Of a stretch of 64,000 nt of DNA, positions 33,467-41,299 are shown one piece after another. Within the stretch, counting starts at the first letter, position 1; the number at the start of each line of letters is the position of its first letter. This DNA comes from Candidatus Brocadia sp. WS118 (GTDB lineage: Bacteria; Planctomycetota; Brocadiia; Brocadiales; Brocadiaceae): positions 16,443 to 80,442 of the forward strand of contig PHFX01000008.1 in the NCBI GenBank assembly GCA_007618135.1, read 5' to 3'. The translations under genes were made by a program, and so were the position numbers. Below the pieces are notes generated by a model that ran no database searches, was not told the DNA's origin, and worked only from the letters and a program-made list of their open reading frames with translations.

Positions 33467-35137
33467 ATGAAGATTTTATCACATACTGTAGTTATAAAAA
33501 GGCTATTCTTTTTATTACTGTTGCTGGGGGGCTTTCTTCTTCTTCTTTTGTCTTTATCTTCCGGGCAATCCCTTATGGAAGAGGGTGAGCCTCCGGAAAA
33601 TTACCAGCTACAGGTCTTCCTGGAGGAAGAGGAGGCTCTTGCGAAGATTTTTACCGGATGTGATCAGGTTGAATCAGAAACCCTTGCCCTTACTCCTGAA
33701 GGACGTGAGCATTTTAAGGAGCTCTTGAAAAGACCGGATATTGAAGCGACCTTTGAGGTCTTTATCGGCAAAAAGGGAACGGTGATAGACCGGTATGCTA
33801 TTATTGCTGAGGAGATGGGCTGCTTTCATCCGATTACATGGATTCTCAGCACAAATACTGATGGAAAGATTCTTGACATTGCCGTGATGATCTATCGGGA
33901 AAGCCGCGGCCAAGAGGTCAGCCGGAAGAGGTTCTTGAAGCAATTCGAAGGCAAGAACCTGAAAGACCCTCTTTCGACAAATAAAGACATTATCAGAATT
34001 ACCGGCGCCACCACGTCGGTACAGGCAGTTTGCCGGGGCGTGAAAAAGATGCTTGTCTTTATCCATGAATTTTACCTTAATAAAAATACTGTCTCTGCAA
34101 CACTGGCGTATCGTTTGACTCCTGAAGAAGTCAGTACTATGAAGAAAGCTCGCCGGCAACTCTTTACTACGGCGAAAACCTTTGATGGGGTAAAAGCAGT
34201 GGTGGCTGCTGAAGGAGACAGCGAGAGACAGTTTTTTTCTTTGGCAGAAAAGACATTTCATGAGATAGAACGCATTGAGAGGCTTTTCAGAAAAGAATTG
34301 CAGGCAATGAATAAGGTTGCTGCGAAGACCCCCTTTGCCTGCAGTGAAGAGGTATTTGAGGTACTGAAGCGGTGTTATCACTATGGGGTGCTTACGGAAG
34401 GCGCTTTTGATGTAACCGTATCTCCGTTATTAGAGCAATGGGGAATTTACCGGGGTAAACGAAAAGAAGTAAAGGAGGAGAGGCTTGAAAACATTCTTCA
34501 GGCGGTCTCGTATAAAAATGTAAAAATCAATGATGATAATACCCGCATTTCTTTTGCTCATAGGGACACAAAGATAGTCCTGGGGCCTGTGATAAAAGGG
34601 TATGCAATAGATAAGGCATTGGAACTATTTCGTAATTCGGGGCTTACCAATGTTTGCATTAACTACGGAAGTATGAGCCGTATGCTCAATGCTCCTACCG
34701 GAAAAGAAGCTTGGAAAATAGGGGTCCCCCATCCCACAAACGAAGATACGATTGTAGGCGTTCTCCGTATGGTGAATCAAGGGATAGCATTTGTTGGTGA
34801 TTATTTGAAGTATCCTGCGGTGCAGGACAAATCATATATGCATCTCATAGACCCGAAAACGGGAATGCCGGCAGGGGGCGATAAACTCGCCGTTATAGCG
34901 GCTGCGCCCACTGCAGAAGAGGCGGGGATTGTGGCAACATTCCTTTTTGTTCAAGACACAAAGGAGAGAGAAAAAGTGGCAATGAATTTTCCGTCTGCCG
35001 CGTGGTTGATTGTTTCGGACAAACCTCAGCATAGTATCGTGTTTGAGGGATCTCCGGGCATGATGGAAAATTTCAAAGAAGGGGAAGAAAAGAGTTTCAA
35101 GTACGGCAGGGGTGCAGGATGTTCCTTTAGCCCGTGA
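33467..35137 (+). CDS. Exported fusion of FMN-binding (NqrC/RnfG-type) domain and ApbE flavin transferase
   Basis: A 556-residue protein with an N-terminal membrane segment (about 12-30). Residues 60-205 form an FMN-binding domain of the NqrC/RnfG kind. Its attachment site is ITGATTS with Thr182 as likely flavin acceptor. Residues 230-545 are an ApbE-like FMN transferase: VAAEGDSE, AFDVTVSPLLEQWGIY, GPVIKGYAIDKA, CINYGSM and MHLIDPKTGMPAGG. ApbE moves FMN from FAD onto Thr of such domains, so this protein could flavinylate itself. Some ApbE positions deviate (GPVIKGYA in place of GGIAKGYA; NYGSM in place of the usual GG). No ribosome site is obvious at 33467. Whether both halves are active is unknown. 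Confidence 0.85.
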   Translation: MKILSHTVVIKRLFFLLLLLGGFLLLLLSLSSGQSLMEEGEPPENYQLQVFLEEEEALAKIFTGCDQVESETLALTPEGREHFKELLKRPDIEATFEVFIGKKGTVIDRYAIIAEEMGCFHPITWILSTNTDGKILDIAVMIYRESRGQEVSRKRFLKQFEGKNLKDPLSTNKDIIRITGATTSVQAVCRGVKKMLVFIHEFYLNKNTVSATLAYRLTPEEVSTMKKARRQLFTTAKTFDGVKAVVAAEGDSERQFFSLAEKTFHEIERIERLFRKELQAMNKVAAKTPFACSEEVFEVLKRCYHYGVLTEGAFDVTVSPLLEQWGIYRGKRKEVKEERLENILQAVSYKNVKINDDNTRISFAHRDTKIVLGPVIKGYAIDKALELFRNSGLTNVCINYGSMSRMLNAPTGKEAWKIGVPHPTNEDTIVGVLRMVNQGIAFVGDYLKYPAVQDKSYMHLIDPKTGMPAGGDKLAVIAAAPTAEEAGIVATFLFVQDTKEREKVAMNFPSAAWLIVSDKPQHSIVFEGSPGMMENFKEGEEKSFKYGRGAGCSFSP

Positions 35138-35166
35138 AAGTAACACCCACGGTCATTTTGAGTAAT

Positions 35167-35186
35167 TCGCTTTTTGTCATTCTGAG
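35167..35186. repeat. 20-bp TCGCTTTTTGTCATTCTGAG repeat, copy 1
   Basis: This 20-mer recurs exactly at 37500-37519, there within the 5' end of the multicopper oxidase frame. Confidence 0.7.
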
Positions 35187-35323
35187 CACATCACATCGTT
35201 CAGGTAAACTTCACGAAAAAGCTGGTTTTAACGAGACCCTTCGTTTCGGTTTAGGGTGACATTTTATTATCTTTTGTGGTCAGAGGCTCATGGATGTTTT
35301 CTAAAAATTAAAGGAGGAGAGAT

Positions 35324-35845
35324 ATGTTTTGCGTGTGTCATTTGAGAACAGTCTTAGTCATAACATTATTTGCGATGCTGTCTTTAACGGGTGTCTCCTA
35401 TGCGAAGGATCCTAAAGAGATTACGTCCACAGATTTGAAAGAGGTTGTTAGGGCTAACAAGGATAAGATCGTGTTGGTGACATTCTGGGCAACGTGGTGC
35501 AAGGTCTGTCAGGACCACCTTCCAGAACTCAATACTCTTTACGGGAAATACAAAGACAAGAACGTGGAAATTATAGGGGTATCGCTGGACGATAAACCGA
35601 AAGATGTTCAAGACTTTATTCAAAACAGAGGGATTGACTTTCTTGTTTTCAGGGCAAAGGACAAAGAGGAAATGAGTTATGTTTACCAGGTAAAGAAAAT
35701 TCCCATTATCTGCTATTATAAAAATGGAAATCTCGAACACATCGAGGAGGGCTATACCGATCCTGCACATATCGAGGAGGATCTACGTAGTTGCCTGGAA
35801 GGCGCCAAGCCTCCCAGCAAAGATACCCGCACGCCATCAAAATAA
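35324..35845 (+). CDS. Exported TlpA/ResA-like thioredoxin
   Basis: A 173-residue thioredoxin-fold protein with a signal peptide (cleavage near VSYAK). The redox motif is WCKVC (Cys59, Cys62) and the cis-proline region KKIPII. The family reduces apocytochrome cysteines before heme attachment or supplies reductant to other exported thiols. That fits the neighbouring multiheme genes. AAGGAGGAGAG precedes the ATG. Confidence 0.9.
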   Translation: MFCVCHLRTVLVITLFAMLSLTGVSYAKDPKEITSTDLKEVVRANKDKIVLVTFWATWCKVCQDHLPELNTLYGKYKDKNVEIIGVSLDDKPKDVQDFIQNRGIDFLVFRAKDKEEMSYVYQVKKIPIICYYKNGNLEHIEEGYTDPAHIEEDLRSCLEGAKPPSKDTRTPSK

Positions 35846-35942
35846 CAATGACGGTGTCAGGGCTACCGTCCGGCAGATAAAATGGTATGTAATGGAAATT
35901 TATGAATTATAAGGTATAATATAAAAAAATTTAGGCATTCTG

Positions 35943-36002
35943 CGACTTCCCCCCCTGTTTCCCCCCGTAAACGGGGGGATTATGGGGGGTGATTGAAATT
36001 CC
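35943..36002. repeat. 60-bp G/C-tract repeat, copy 2 (inverted)
   Basis: Reverse complement of 27551-27610 with only a few differences. It lies in the 35846-36329 gap, which otherwise holds repeats with GAAGAATCTC and no gene I can support. Confidence 0.75.
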
Positions 36003-36329
36003 TGAACATTAAATTAGGTATTTGGCGACTTATTTAAAAGAGAACATCGAACCGCAGAACAAGAAATATCGAATGATGAAGTAAAAATACTTCATCATTC
36101 ACCATTCCTTGTTTGATATTCGACATTCGGCGTATTACTTTTCAATGGAGAACGAAGAATCTCTTCGCTCTGGAACAACTTTGAAATTCCCAAGCATCAA
36201 ACTATTGGGATTTTATCTGTGGAATCTGTGCAATCTCACATTTAAGAGAAAGTGAGGTGAAATGGTAAAGGTAAAGGTAGTGGAATGTGATTTCTGAAAA
36301 ACTCTTTGAAAGAAAAGGAGGCTATGATT

Positions 36330-37490
36330 ATGAAGGTCTACAAAAATTTTTGTAAGAAATATCATTTTGTCTGGATTTTTGCCCTGTCTGCCATTTTCTA
36401 TCTGCCACAAAATGCATCTTCTGTCTATGCAAAGTGCACGAAAGAAAACGATTGTTTTTCATGTCACTCTTCCCAGGAATTAAGGGATGTCCATAAGACG
36501 TGTCAATATCTGAATCAGGGATGTCTTTCCTGCCATGCGGTTCCCAAAAATCTGGCAGCAGCATCACCCGATTCTTCCTGCAATGGTAAGTCTGAAAAGG
36601 GTTCCTGTGGCAACAGCAAAGGGTGCCAGGGTTCATGTGAGGGAGAAAAGGGATGCGGTGGTGAGGGCATTTCTTCGGATATACAGATGGGACATGAGGA
36701 CTGGGAAAAGTTGCAGCGAAGTGTCCATGAAACTATCGAAAAATGCCTCGTAGGCAGAAAGTTCCTGGAAACGTATGGTCCCCTTGGTGTGGGGAGTCAG
36801 TGTGTTCCTGTCGACACCTTTGGAATACCATCATGGGCAACTGTAGATATGCTTGGAGAATCAGATAATGCCATCCATGCGCTCAAACGTGAGATTGCGC
36901 ACATACCGCTCATTTACAAAGATTTCTGGCTCTTCTGGAGGGACATTGAAGCAAGCAGGAAATGTGAAACTCCCTTGGATATCAGCGCTGCAGTCGGGGC
37001 CGCTGTTGCCGCAGCTGCCCGTGAAGACGACCTGGTGTTTAACGGCTTGCCGGATATGAACATGGCAGGGCTGTTGAATGTGGATGGGCGCAATATCATG
37101 AAACTCAGTGACTGGTCGGTAATCGGTAACGGGTTTCAGGATGTAGTGTCTGCGGTTGAGAAGTTGAGGAGTACCGGTTTTTTTCCGCCGTATACGCTTG
37201 TAGTAAGTCCAAAGCTTTATGCGCTGCTCCACAAGGTGTATGAGCGGACGGGAAAACTAGAAATCGAAGCGGTAAAAGAAATGGTAAAGGGCGGTGTATA
37301 CCAGAGCCCCATACTGAAAAAAGACGTAGCCCTGGTTATGGCAGCCGGCAGACAAAATGCGGATTTGGCAGTGGGTGGAAATTTTAAGGTAGAATACAAC
37401 GGACCGGAGAACCTAAACCATAGGTTCCGCGTCGTTGGCAGTTCCGTGCTCAGGATCAAGTGTCCGCAGGCCATTTGTACCTTGGAGTAA
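36330..37490 (+). CDS. Encapsulin shell protein with exported diheme cytochrome c fused to its N-terminus
   Basis: A 386-residue fusion. A signal peptide (about 1-35) leads a small diheme cytochrome c module with CFSCH (Cys42-His46) and CLSCH (Cys65-His69). A Cys/Gly-rich linker follows (about 84-115, Cys at 84, 93, 99, 103, 109). The remaining 270 residues are a family 1 encapsulin, the HK97-fold shell protein: KCLVGRKFLETYGPLGVG, IPLIYKDFWLFWRDIEAS, REDDLVFNG, YTLVVSPKLYALL and DLAVGGNFKVEY. I place the start at 36330, eight bases after AAGGAGG; ATG 36324 and TTG 36306 are poorer. Cytochrome-encapsulin fusions are described from anammox bacteria. The shell would assemble outside the cytoplasm, probably in the anammoxosome, with hemes on one face. 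The cargo gene follows after 3 bp. Confidence 0.92.
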   Translation: MKVYKNFCKKYHFVWIFALSAIFYLPQNASSVYAKCTKENDCFSCHSSQELRDVHKTCQYLNQGCLSCHAVPKNLAAASPDSSCNGKSEKGSCGNSKGCQGSCEGEKGCGGEGISSDIQMGHEDWEKLQRSVHETIEKCLVGRKFLETYGPLGVGSQCVPVDTFGIPSWATVDMLGESDNAIHALKREIAHIPLIYKDFWLFWRDIEASRKCETPLDISAAVGAAVAAAAREDDLVFNGLPDMNMAGLLNVDGRNIMKLSDWSVIGNGFQDVVSAVEKLRSTGFFPPYTLVVSPKLYALLHKVYERTGKLEIEAVKEMVKGGVYQSPILKKDVALVMAAGRQNADLAVGGNFKVEYNGPENLNHRFRVVGSSVLRIKCPQAICTLE

Positions 37491-37493
37491 GTT

Positions 37494-40082
37494 ATGTCTT
37501 CGCTTTTTGTCATTCTGAGGCAAAGCCGAAGAATCTCCATGCCCAGGACAGGTCTGAGCGGAATGAAGAATCTGGTCTTTTGCTTCATGCTGATGTTAGC
37601 ATGCCTTTCCCTCTCTTTTCAGTATGGATATGCAGAGATCCCTTATCTTGCAGGAACCGATGGAGTTGTTTACCTGGAAATGGAGGCGCGTCCGGTTGTT
37701 CTGGAGCTGAGACCTGGCGTTTTTTTCGATGCCTGGGGGTATTGTAGAAAAGGTGAAAAACCTACGGTGCCTGGTCCTACGATAAAAGTAAAGGAAGGGA
37801 CCAAAATCAGAGTTCATTTTACCAATAAGCTGGCGGTGCCTGCCTCTCTCCATCCTCACGGGGTGAAATACACCGCGGCAAATGATGGCGCTCACATAGC
37901 AGGGAATCCTACCAGTACGGTTGAACCGGGGCATTCGAGGACGTATGAGTGGGACTCGAGCGGCACGCCGGGCACGTGGTTTTACCACACCCATGCCCTG
38001 GAAATGGGCGGAGATGAAGGTCTCTACCGGGGACTCTGGGGTGCATTGATCATCGAGCCAAAAGAAGATGTCGCAAATCCACCTGATAAAGAGTTTGTTG
38101 TCTTCATGCACTCGTACATGGTGAACGGGACTGAGTATGAAGCGTTTAATGATAAGTCCGGTGATATTGAGTTCATGAACGGAGACAGTTCCGCATTTCC
38201 CGGTTTGGTCTGGAAGGCAAATGTGGGGGAGAAGATACGGTTTCATGTGATTAATACAGCAGAGGAGATGCATACCTTTCATACGCACGGACATCGATGG
38301 ATTGATAAGGCAAGCGGGGAGTTGATAGACAATGTTTCACTTGCGCCCTTTACGTCGTATGTTGCGGATTTTACGGCAGGTGAAGGAGTTGGTCCAGGAA
38401 ATTGGGCATTCCACTGTCATTTTCACGAACATATGATGAACGGCATGTTTGGAATTTTTGTTGTGGAAAAAGAGAAGACGAATGCCTGGATGCTTCCTGA
38501 TACACAGAGTCTCCCAACCCTTGATTCCGCACCGGGTTCGTATGAATATCCCGATCCATCGCTCAAGAGCCTGTATGAGGATTTTGTAGGGCTTAAGCAA
38601 GGTGACGGACCGTGGGGGGAATTTTACCAGCCGATACCGTTTTATATGTATTTCAATCCAACAAGACATTATATTCCGCCTTCTGCTGAAAATTCAAACT
38701 ACAAAGAACTCCTGAACAGATACAGGCCTGATCAGTGTGTCGAATGCCATGAAGAGTCTTCACCGGGAATTGTGGCTCAGTGGAAGGCATCGAATCATGC
38801 AAAACCGAAAAAAAACCGGGAAGTCTCAGCGGAGACGCAGGAGATTGAGGAATTAATCGGCAAAGAGTTAAACAACTGGGAACCGGGGACAAAGAATGGG
38901 GTGTACTGTTCTTACTGTCATGGTGATAATCACGAGAAGTTATTCATGCCTACCGTCGACAACGCCTGTGGTGCCTGCCATCCACGACAGGCGAAAGAAT
39001 TTGCAAAAGGAAGAGATCATGGCAAACCAAGTCATCCTCAGAGTTGGGAGGCTACGATGTCCGTTCCCTGGTATGTGGAAAATTACCGGCGTGGTGAGCG
39101 GTATTCGATGATCGGGTGCGACCAGTGTCATCAGAATATGTCATCGTGTGACGACTGTCATAGCAAGCATCTCTTTTCCGTTGCGGAGGCCCGTCGTCCG
39201 GAGGTGTGCTCCGGATGCCATATGGGACCAGACCACCCCGATTGGGAAAGCTATGAACATTCCCGATGGGGGATTATGTATAAAATCTCCGGGGAGAAAT
39301 GGAATTGGGACAAGAAACTCTCTGAGGTTATCCCCGGCGTTGATTACCCTGCGCCAACGTGTCAGTATTGCCACATGTATGTTGGAAATGGCCAGTGGGA
39401 GATGAACGTGGAGACGAAAGGCATATGGCGTATGGGTGTTATACCGCCAGCGGAAGTCGAGTTTAAATCGGGAATCAGGGATTTTCCTTACGGGATAAAG
39501 ATACCACCCATGGACAAAAAGCTTGAGATATACTCCGCAGAAAGCAAGATGAAACGCCGCTACTGGGTGGAGCTCTGTACGAAATGCCACAGCAGCAGAT
39601 TTTCCAGCATGTGGCTTGATTCCCTGGATCAGTACATGTTTGAATCGTGGAGGCGTATCGATGATGCACAGCTCGTGGTAGAAGAACTCTTTGCCAAAGA
39701 TATGGTTAAACCGTCTCCGGAAGAAAGAATTCCTTTCCCCTTGAGCGATTTAATCGTCAAACTGCTCAGCCAAAAGGAGCTGGGTCCTGAGGTATACAGC
39801 CTGTTCAAGAAGACCAGCGGCCACTTGCCGGTAATTGGGCCTGTCCTTGGCGCCTATGCCGTATTTACTCAGAAGGATGGGAATCCCAGCGGGGTAGAAC
39901 AGGAGTATGTGGAAATGTGGTTTTGGAACCACCTGCAGGGATACAAGGGCACCGCCCATGCCCAGCAGGACATCAGCTGGTGGTGGGGCACTGCTCAAAC
40001 GATGGGGAATCTGACGCGCATCCGGGATGAAGCAGTGAACTTGCAAAGGTTAAAGAGTCTTGAAGAGGCAGTAAAAAAATAA
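37494..40082 (+). CDS. Exported multicopper oxidase fused to octaheme HAO-like cytochrome (encapsulin cargo)
   Basis: An 862-codon frame. The signal peptide lies at 24-47 (MKNLVFCFMLMLACLSL). The 37494 ATG has GGAG and overlaps no gene; ATG 37563 is the other choice. Residues 60-325 are a two-domain multicopper oxidase with all four copper motifs: HPHG (120-123), HTH (165-167), HTFHTH (260-265) and HCHFHEHMMNGM (307-318). Residues 410-720 carry eight CxxCH heme sites (CVECH, CSYCH, CGACH, CDQCH, CDDCH, CSGCH, CQYCH, CTKCH), the hydroxylamine-oxidoreductase layout. The region EQEYVEMWFWNHL...YKGTAH resembles the HAO C-terminal helix. Literature names this anammox cargo a nitrite reductase-HAO fusion. 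The copper ligands here look laccase-like. The tail LQRLKSLEEAVKK is a possible loading peptide. Confidence 0.9.
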   Translation: MSSLFVILRQSRRISMPRTGLSGMKNLVFCFMLMLACLSLSFQYGYAEIPYLAGTDGVVYLEMEARPVVLELRPGVFFDAWGYCRKGEKPTVPGPTIKVKEGTKIRVHFTNKLAVPASLHPHGVKYTAANDGAHIAGNPTSTVEPGHSRTYEWDSSGTPGTWFYHTHALEMGGDEGLYRGLWGALIIEPKEDVANPPDKEFVVFMHSYMVNGTEYEAFNDKSGDIEFMNGDSSAFPGLVWKANVGEKIRFHVINTAEEMHTFHTHGHRWIDKASGELIDNVSLAPFTSYVADFTAGEGVGPGNWAFHCHFHEHMMNGMFGIFVVEKEKTNAWMLPDTQSLPTLDSAPGSYEYPDPSLKSLYEDFVGLKQGDGPWGEFYQPIPFYMYFNPTRHYIPPSAENSNYKELLNRYRPDQCVECHEESSPGIVAQWKASNHAKPKKNREVSAETQEIEELIGKELNNWEPGTKNGVYCSYCHGDNHEKLFMPTVDNACGACHPRQAKEFAKGRDHGKPSHPQSWEATMSVPWYVENYRRGERYSMIGCDQCHQNMSSCDDCHSKHLFSVAEARRPEVCSGCHMGPDHPDWESYEHSRWGIMYKISGEKWNWDKKLSEVIPGVDYPAPTCQYCHMYVGNGQWEMNVETKGIWRMGVIPPAEVEFKSGIRDFPYGIKIPPMDKKLEIYSAESKMKRRYWVELCTKCHSSRFSSMWLDSLDQYMFESWRRIDDAQLVVEELFAKDMVKPSPEERIPFPLSDLIVKLLSQKELGPEVYSLFKKTSGHLPVIGPVLGAYAVFTQKDGNPSGVEQEYVEMWFWNHLQGYKGTAHAQQDISWWWGTAQTMGNLTRIRDEAVNLQRLKSLEEAVKK
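37500..37519. repeat. 20-bp TCGCTTTTTGTCATTCTGAG repeat, copy 2, inside a gene start
   Basis: Exact match to 35167-35186, extended by GAAGAATCTC and GGAATGAAGAATCT. It lies between the encapsulin stop and the signal peptide of the copper-heme cargo, in frame, so it encodes the first 20 residues if the 37494 start is used. Confidence 0.7.
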
Positions 40083-40179
40083 ACCATACCATCAATACCG
40101 AGCGTAGCTACGCTGCAACCAAATCCCCCCTTAGTAAAGGGGGTGAAGGGGGTTGTGAAAAGACTCGCTAAAACAAGGT

Positions 40180-40288
40180 GAGTAGGTTGGGTTGAACGCA
40201 AGTGAAAACCCAACACCAACTGTTCATTGCTTCAATAATTATGTTGGGTTTCGCTCACGCTTAACACAACCGACGGTGCTACTCTCAG
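40180..40288. repeat. Direct repeat left of the toxin-antitoxin pair
   Basis: Starts GAGTAGGTTGGGTTGAACGC, holds AAACCCAACACCAAC and TGTTGGGTTTC, and ends GCTACTCTCAG. The same order of blocks recurs at 40930-41030 on the other side of the toxin-antitoxin genes. A GGGGGTGAAGGGGG tract precedes it. Confidence 0.75.
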
Positions 40289-40378
40289 AATATTTACAGG
40301 AAAATCAGGTTGATTCCTTCCTCTAAAATGCATAAAATGAAGTTAGTTATTAGGAATATTTACAAAAAGGAGATAACC

Positions 40379-40600
40379 GTGCGTATAACTGATATTCCTG
40401 AAATTGCTAAATTAAGTACGCAGGAAAAAATCCTGTTAGTTGAAGATATTTGGGACAGCATAGCTTTGGATGAGTCTGCAGTACCAATTCCACATAGCCA
40501 CAGAGATGAATTGGATAGAAGGCTCAGAATTCATGAATCTGCTCCTGGAAACCTTTTAACTCTCGAAGAACTTCAGGCTAGAATAGAAAAAAGGAAATGA
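40379..40600 (+). CDS. Addiction-module antitoxin (RelB-like, putative addiction module family)
   Basis: A 73-residue protein from a GTG start at 40379, seven bases or so after AAAAAGGAGAT. It contains IAKLSTQEKILLVEDIWDSI and the C-terminal helix LTLEELQARIEKRK of the small unstable antitoxins that pair with ParE/RelE toxins. The C-terminus would wrap the toxin. It overlaps the toxin start by 4 bp (ATGA). The frame from 40310 has an unrelated extension. Confidence 0.88.
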   Translation: MRITDIPEIAKLSTQEKILLVEDIWDSIALDESAVPIPHSHRDELDRRLRIHESAPGNLLTLEELQARIEKRK

Positions 40601-40911
40601 CGCACAACATCCGGTTTCTTCCAGAAGTAGAAGACGATGTTGTCCGTGTATATGCATGGTACGAAGCAAAATCGCCAGGCCTTGGAGAGGAATACCTGCG
40701 CATGTTTTATGCCTGTGTTAGTGAGATTTCTAAGAATCCCTTGCTTTATCCAAAGGTTCATAGCGAATTTCGCCGCCGTTTGTTGAGAAGATTTCCATAC
40801 GCTATCTATTTTATGATAAGAGATGACCAAATTGTTGTATCTGGACTTTTTCATTGTGCACGTGATCCACGCTCAATCAGAGCGAAATTGCACGATCGGG
40901 AAACACCATAA
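40597..40911 (+). CDS. ParE/RelE-family toxin
   Basis: A 104-residue toxin with the family pattern FLPEVEDDVVRVYAWYE...PGLGEEYLRMF, NPLLYPKVHSEFRRRLLRRF and IYFMIRDDQIVVSGLFH followed by RDP. ParE members block gyrase, RelE members cleave mRNA. The sequence alone does not separate them, although the family with this antitoxin type is usually called ParE-like. Co-translated with its antitoxin and enclosed by direct repeats. Confidence 0.9.
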   Translation: MTHNIRFLPEVEDDVVRVYAWYEAKSPGLGEEYLRMFYACVSEISKNPLLYPKVHSEFRRRLLRRFPYAIYFMIRDDQIVVSGLFHCARDPRSIRAKLHDRETP

Positions 40912-40929
40912 TAAATTGACACGCAAGTC

Positions 40930-41030
40930 GAGTAGTTTGATTGAACGTAAGTGAAACCCAACACCAACCACTTGCATCGTACATAATCTTGTTGGGTTTC
41001 ATGCCTCAACCCAACCGGCGCTACTCTCAG
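40930..41030. repeat. Direct repeat right of the toxin-antitoxin pair
   Basis: GAGTAGTTTGATTGAACGTA, GTGAAACCCAACACCAAC, CTTGTTGGGTTTC and CGCTACTCTCAG follow in the same order as in 40180-40288. The 41031-41299 gap contains only a hairpin otherwise. Confidence 0.75.
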
Positions 41031-41244
41031 AAACGAAATACGTTAATCATGAAAAATATTCCTTCACTCATTTCCTCATGATAAGACGTGGTATTAATCT
41101 CCTTCGAAGTAGATAAATTTGGGTTATAAATTACGTATCTTTAAGGGAATAAAAAATTCTGCTAAGGCTTGCAAAATGGATTGTATTATACAGAAGTCTA
41201 ATGCTATGCTTTATTAAACCTGCTATATAATCTTCATACCTCAT

Positions 41245-41279
41245 ACCCTGCAATCCAAGCTGGCATCTGATTGCAGGGT
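41245..41279. terminator. Hairpin after the repetitive secreted-protein gene
   Basis: Perfect 11-bp stem (ACCCTGCAATC and complement) around a 13-nt loop, 21 bp beyond the stop of the minus-strand gene at 41300. No T-run is present, so the terminator call is tentative. Confidence 0.4.
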
Positions 41280-41299
41280 TGAGGTAATACTTCTAACGG

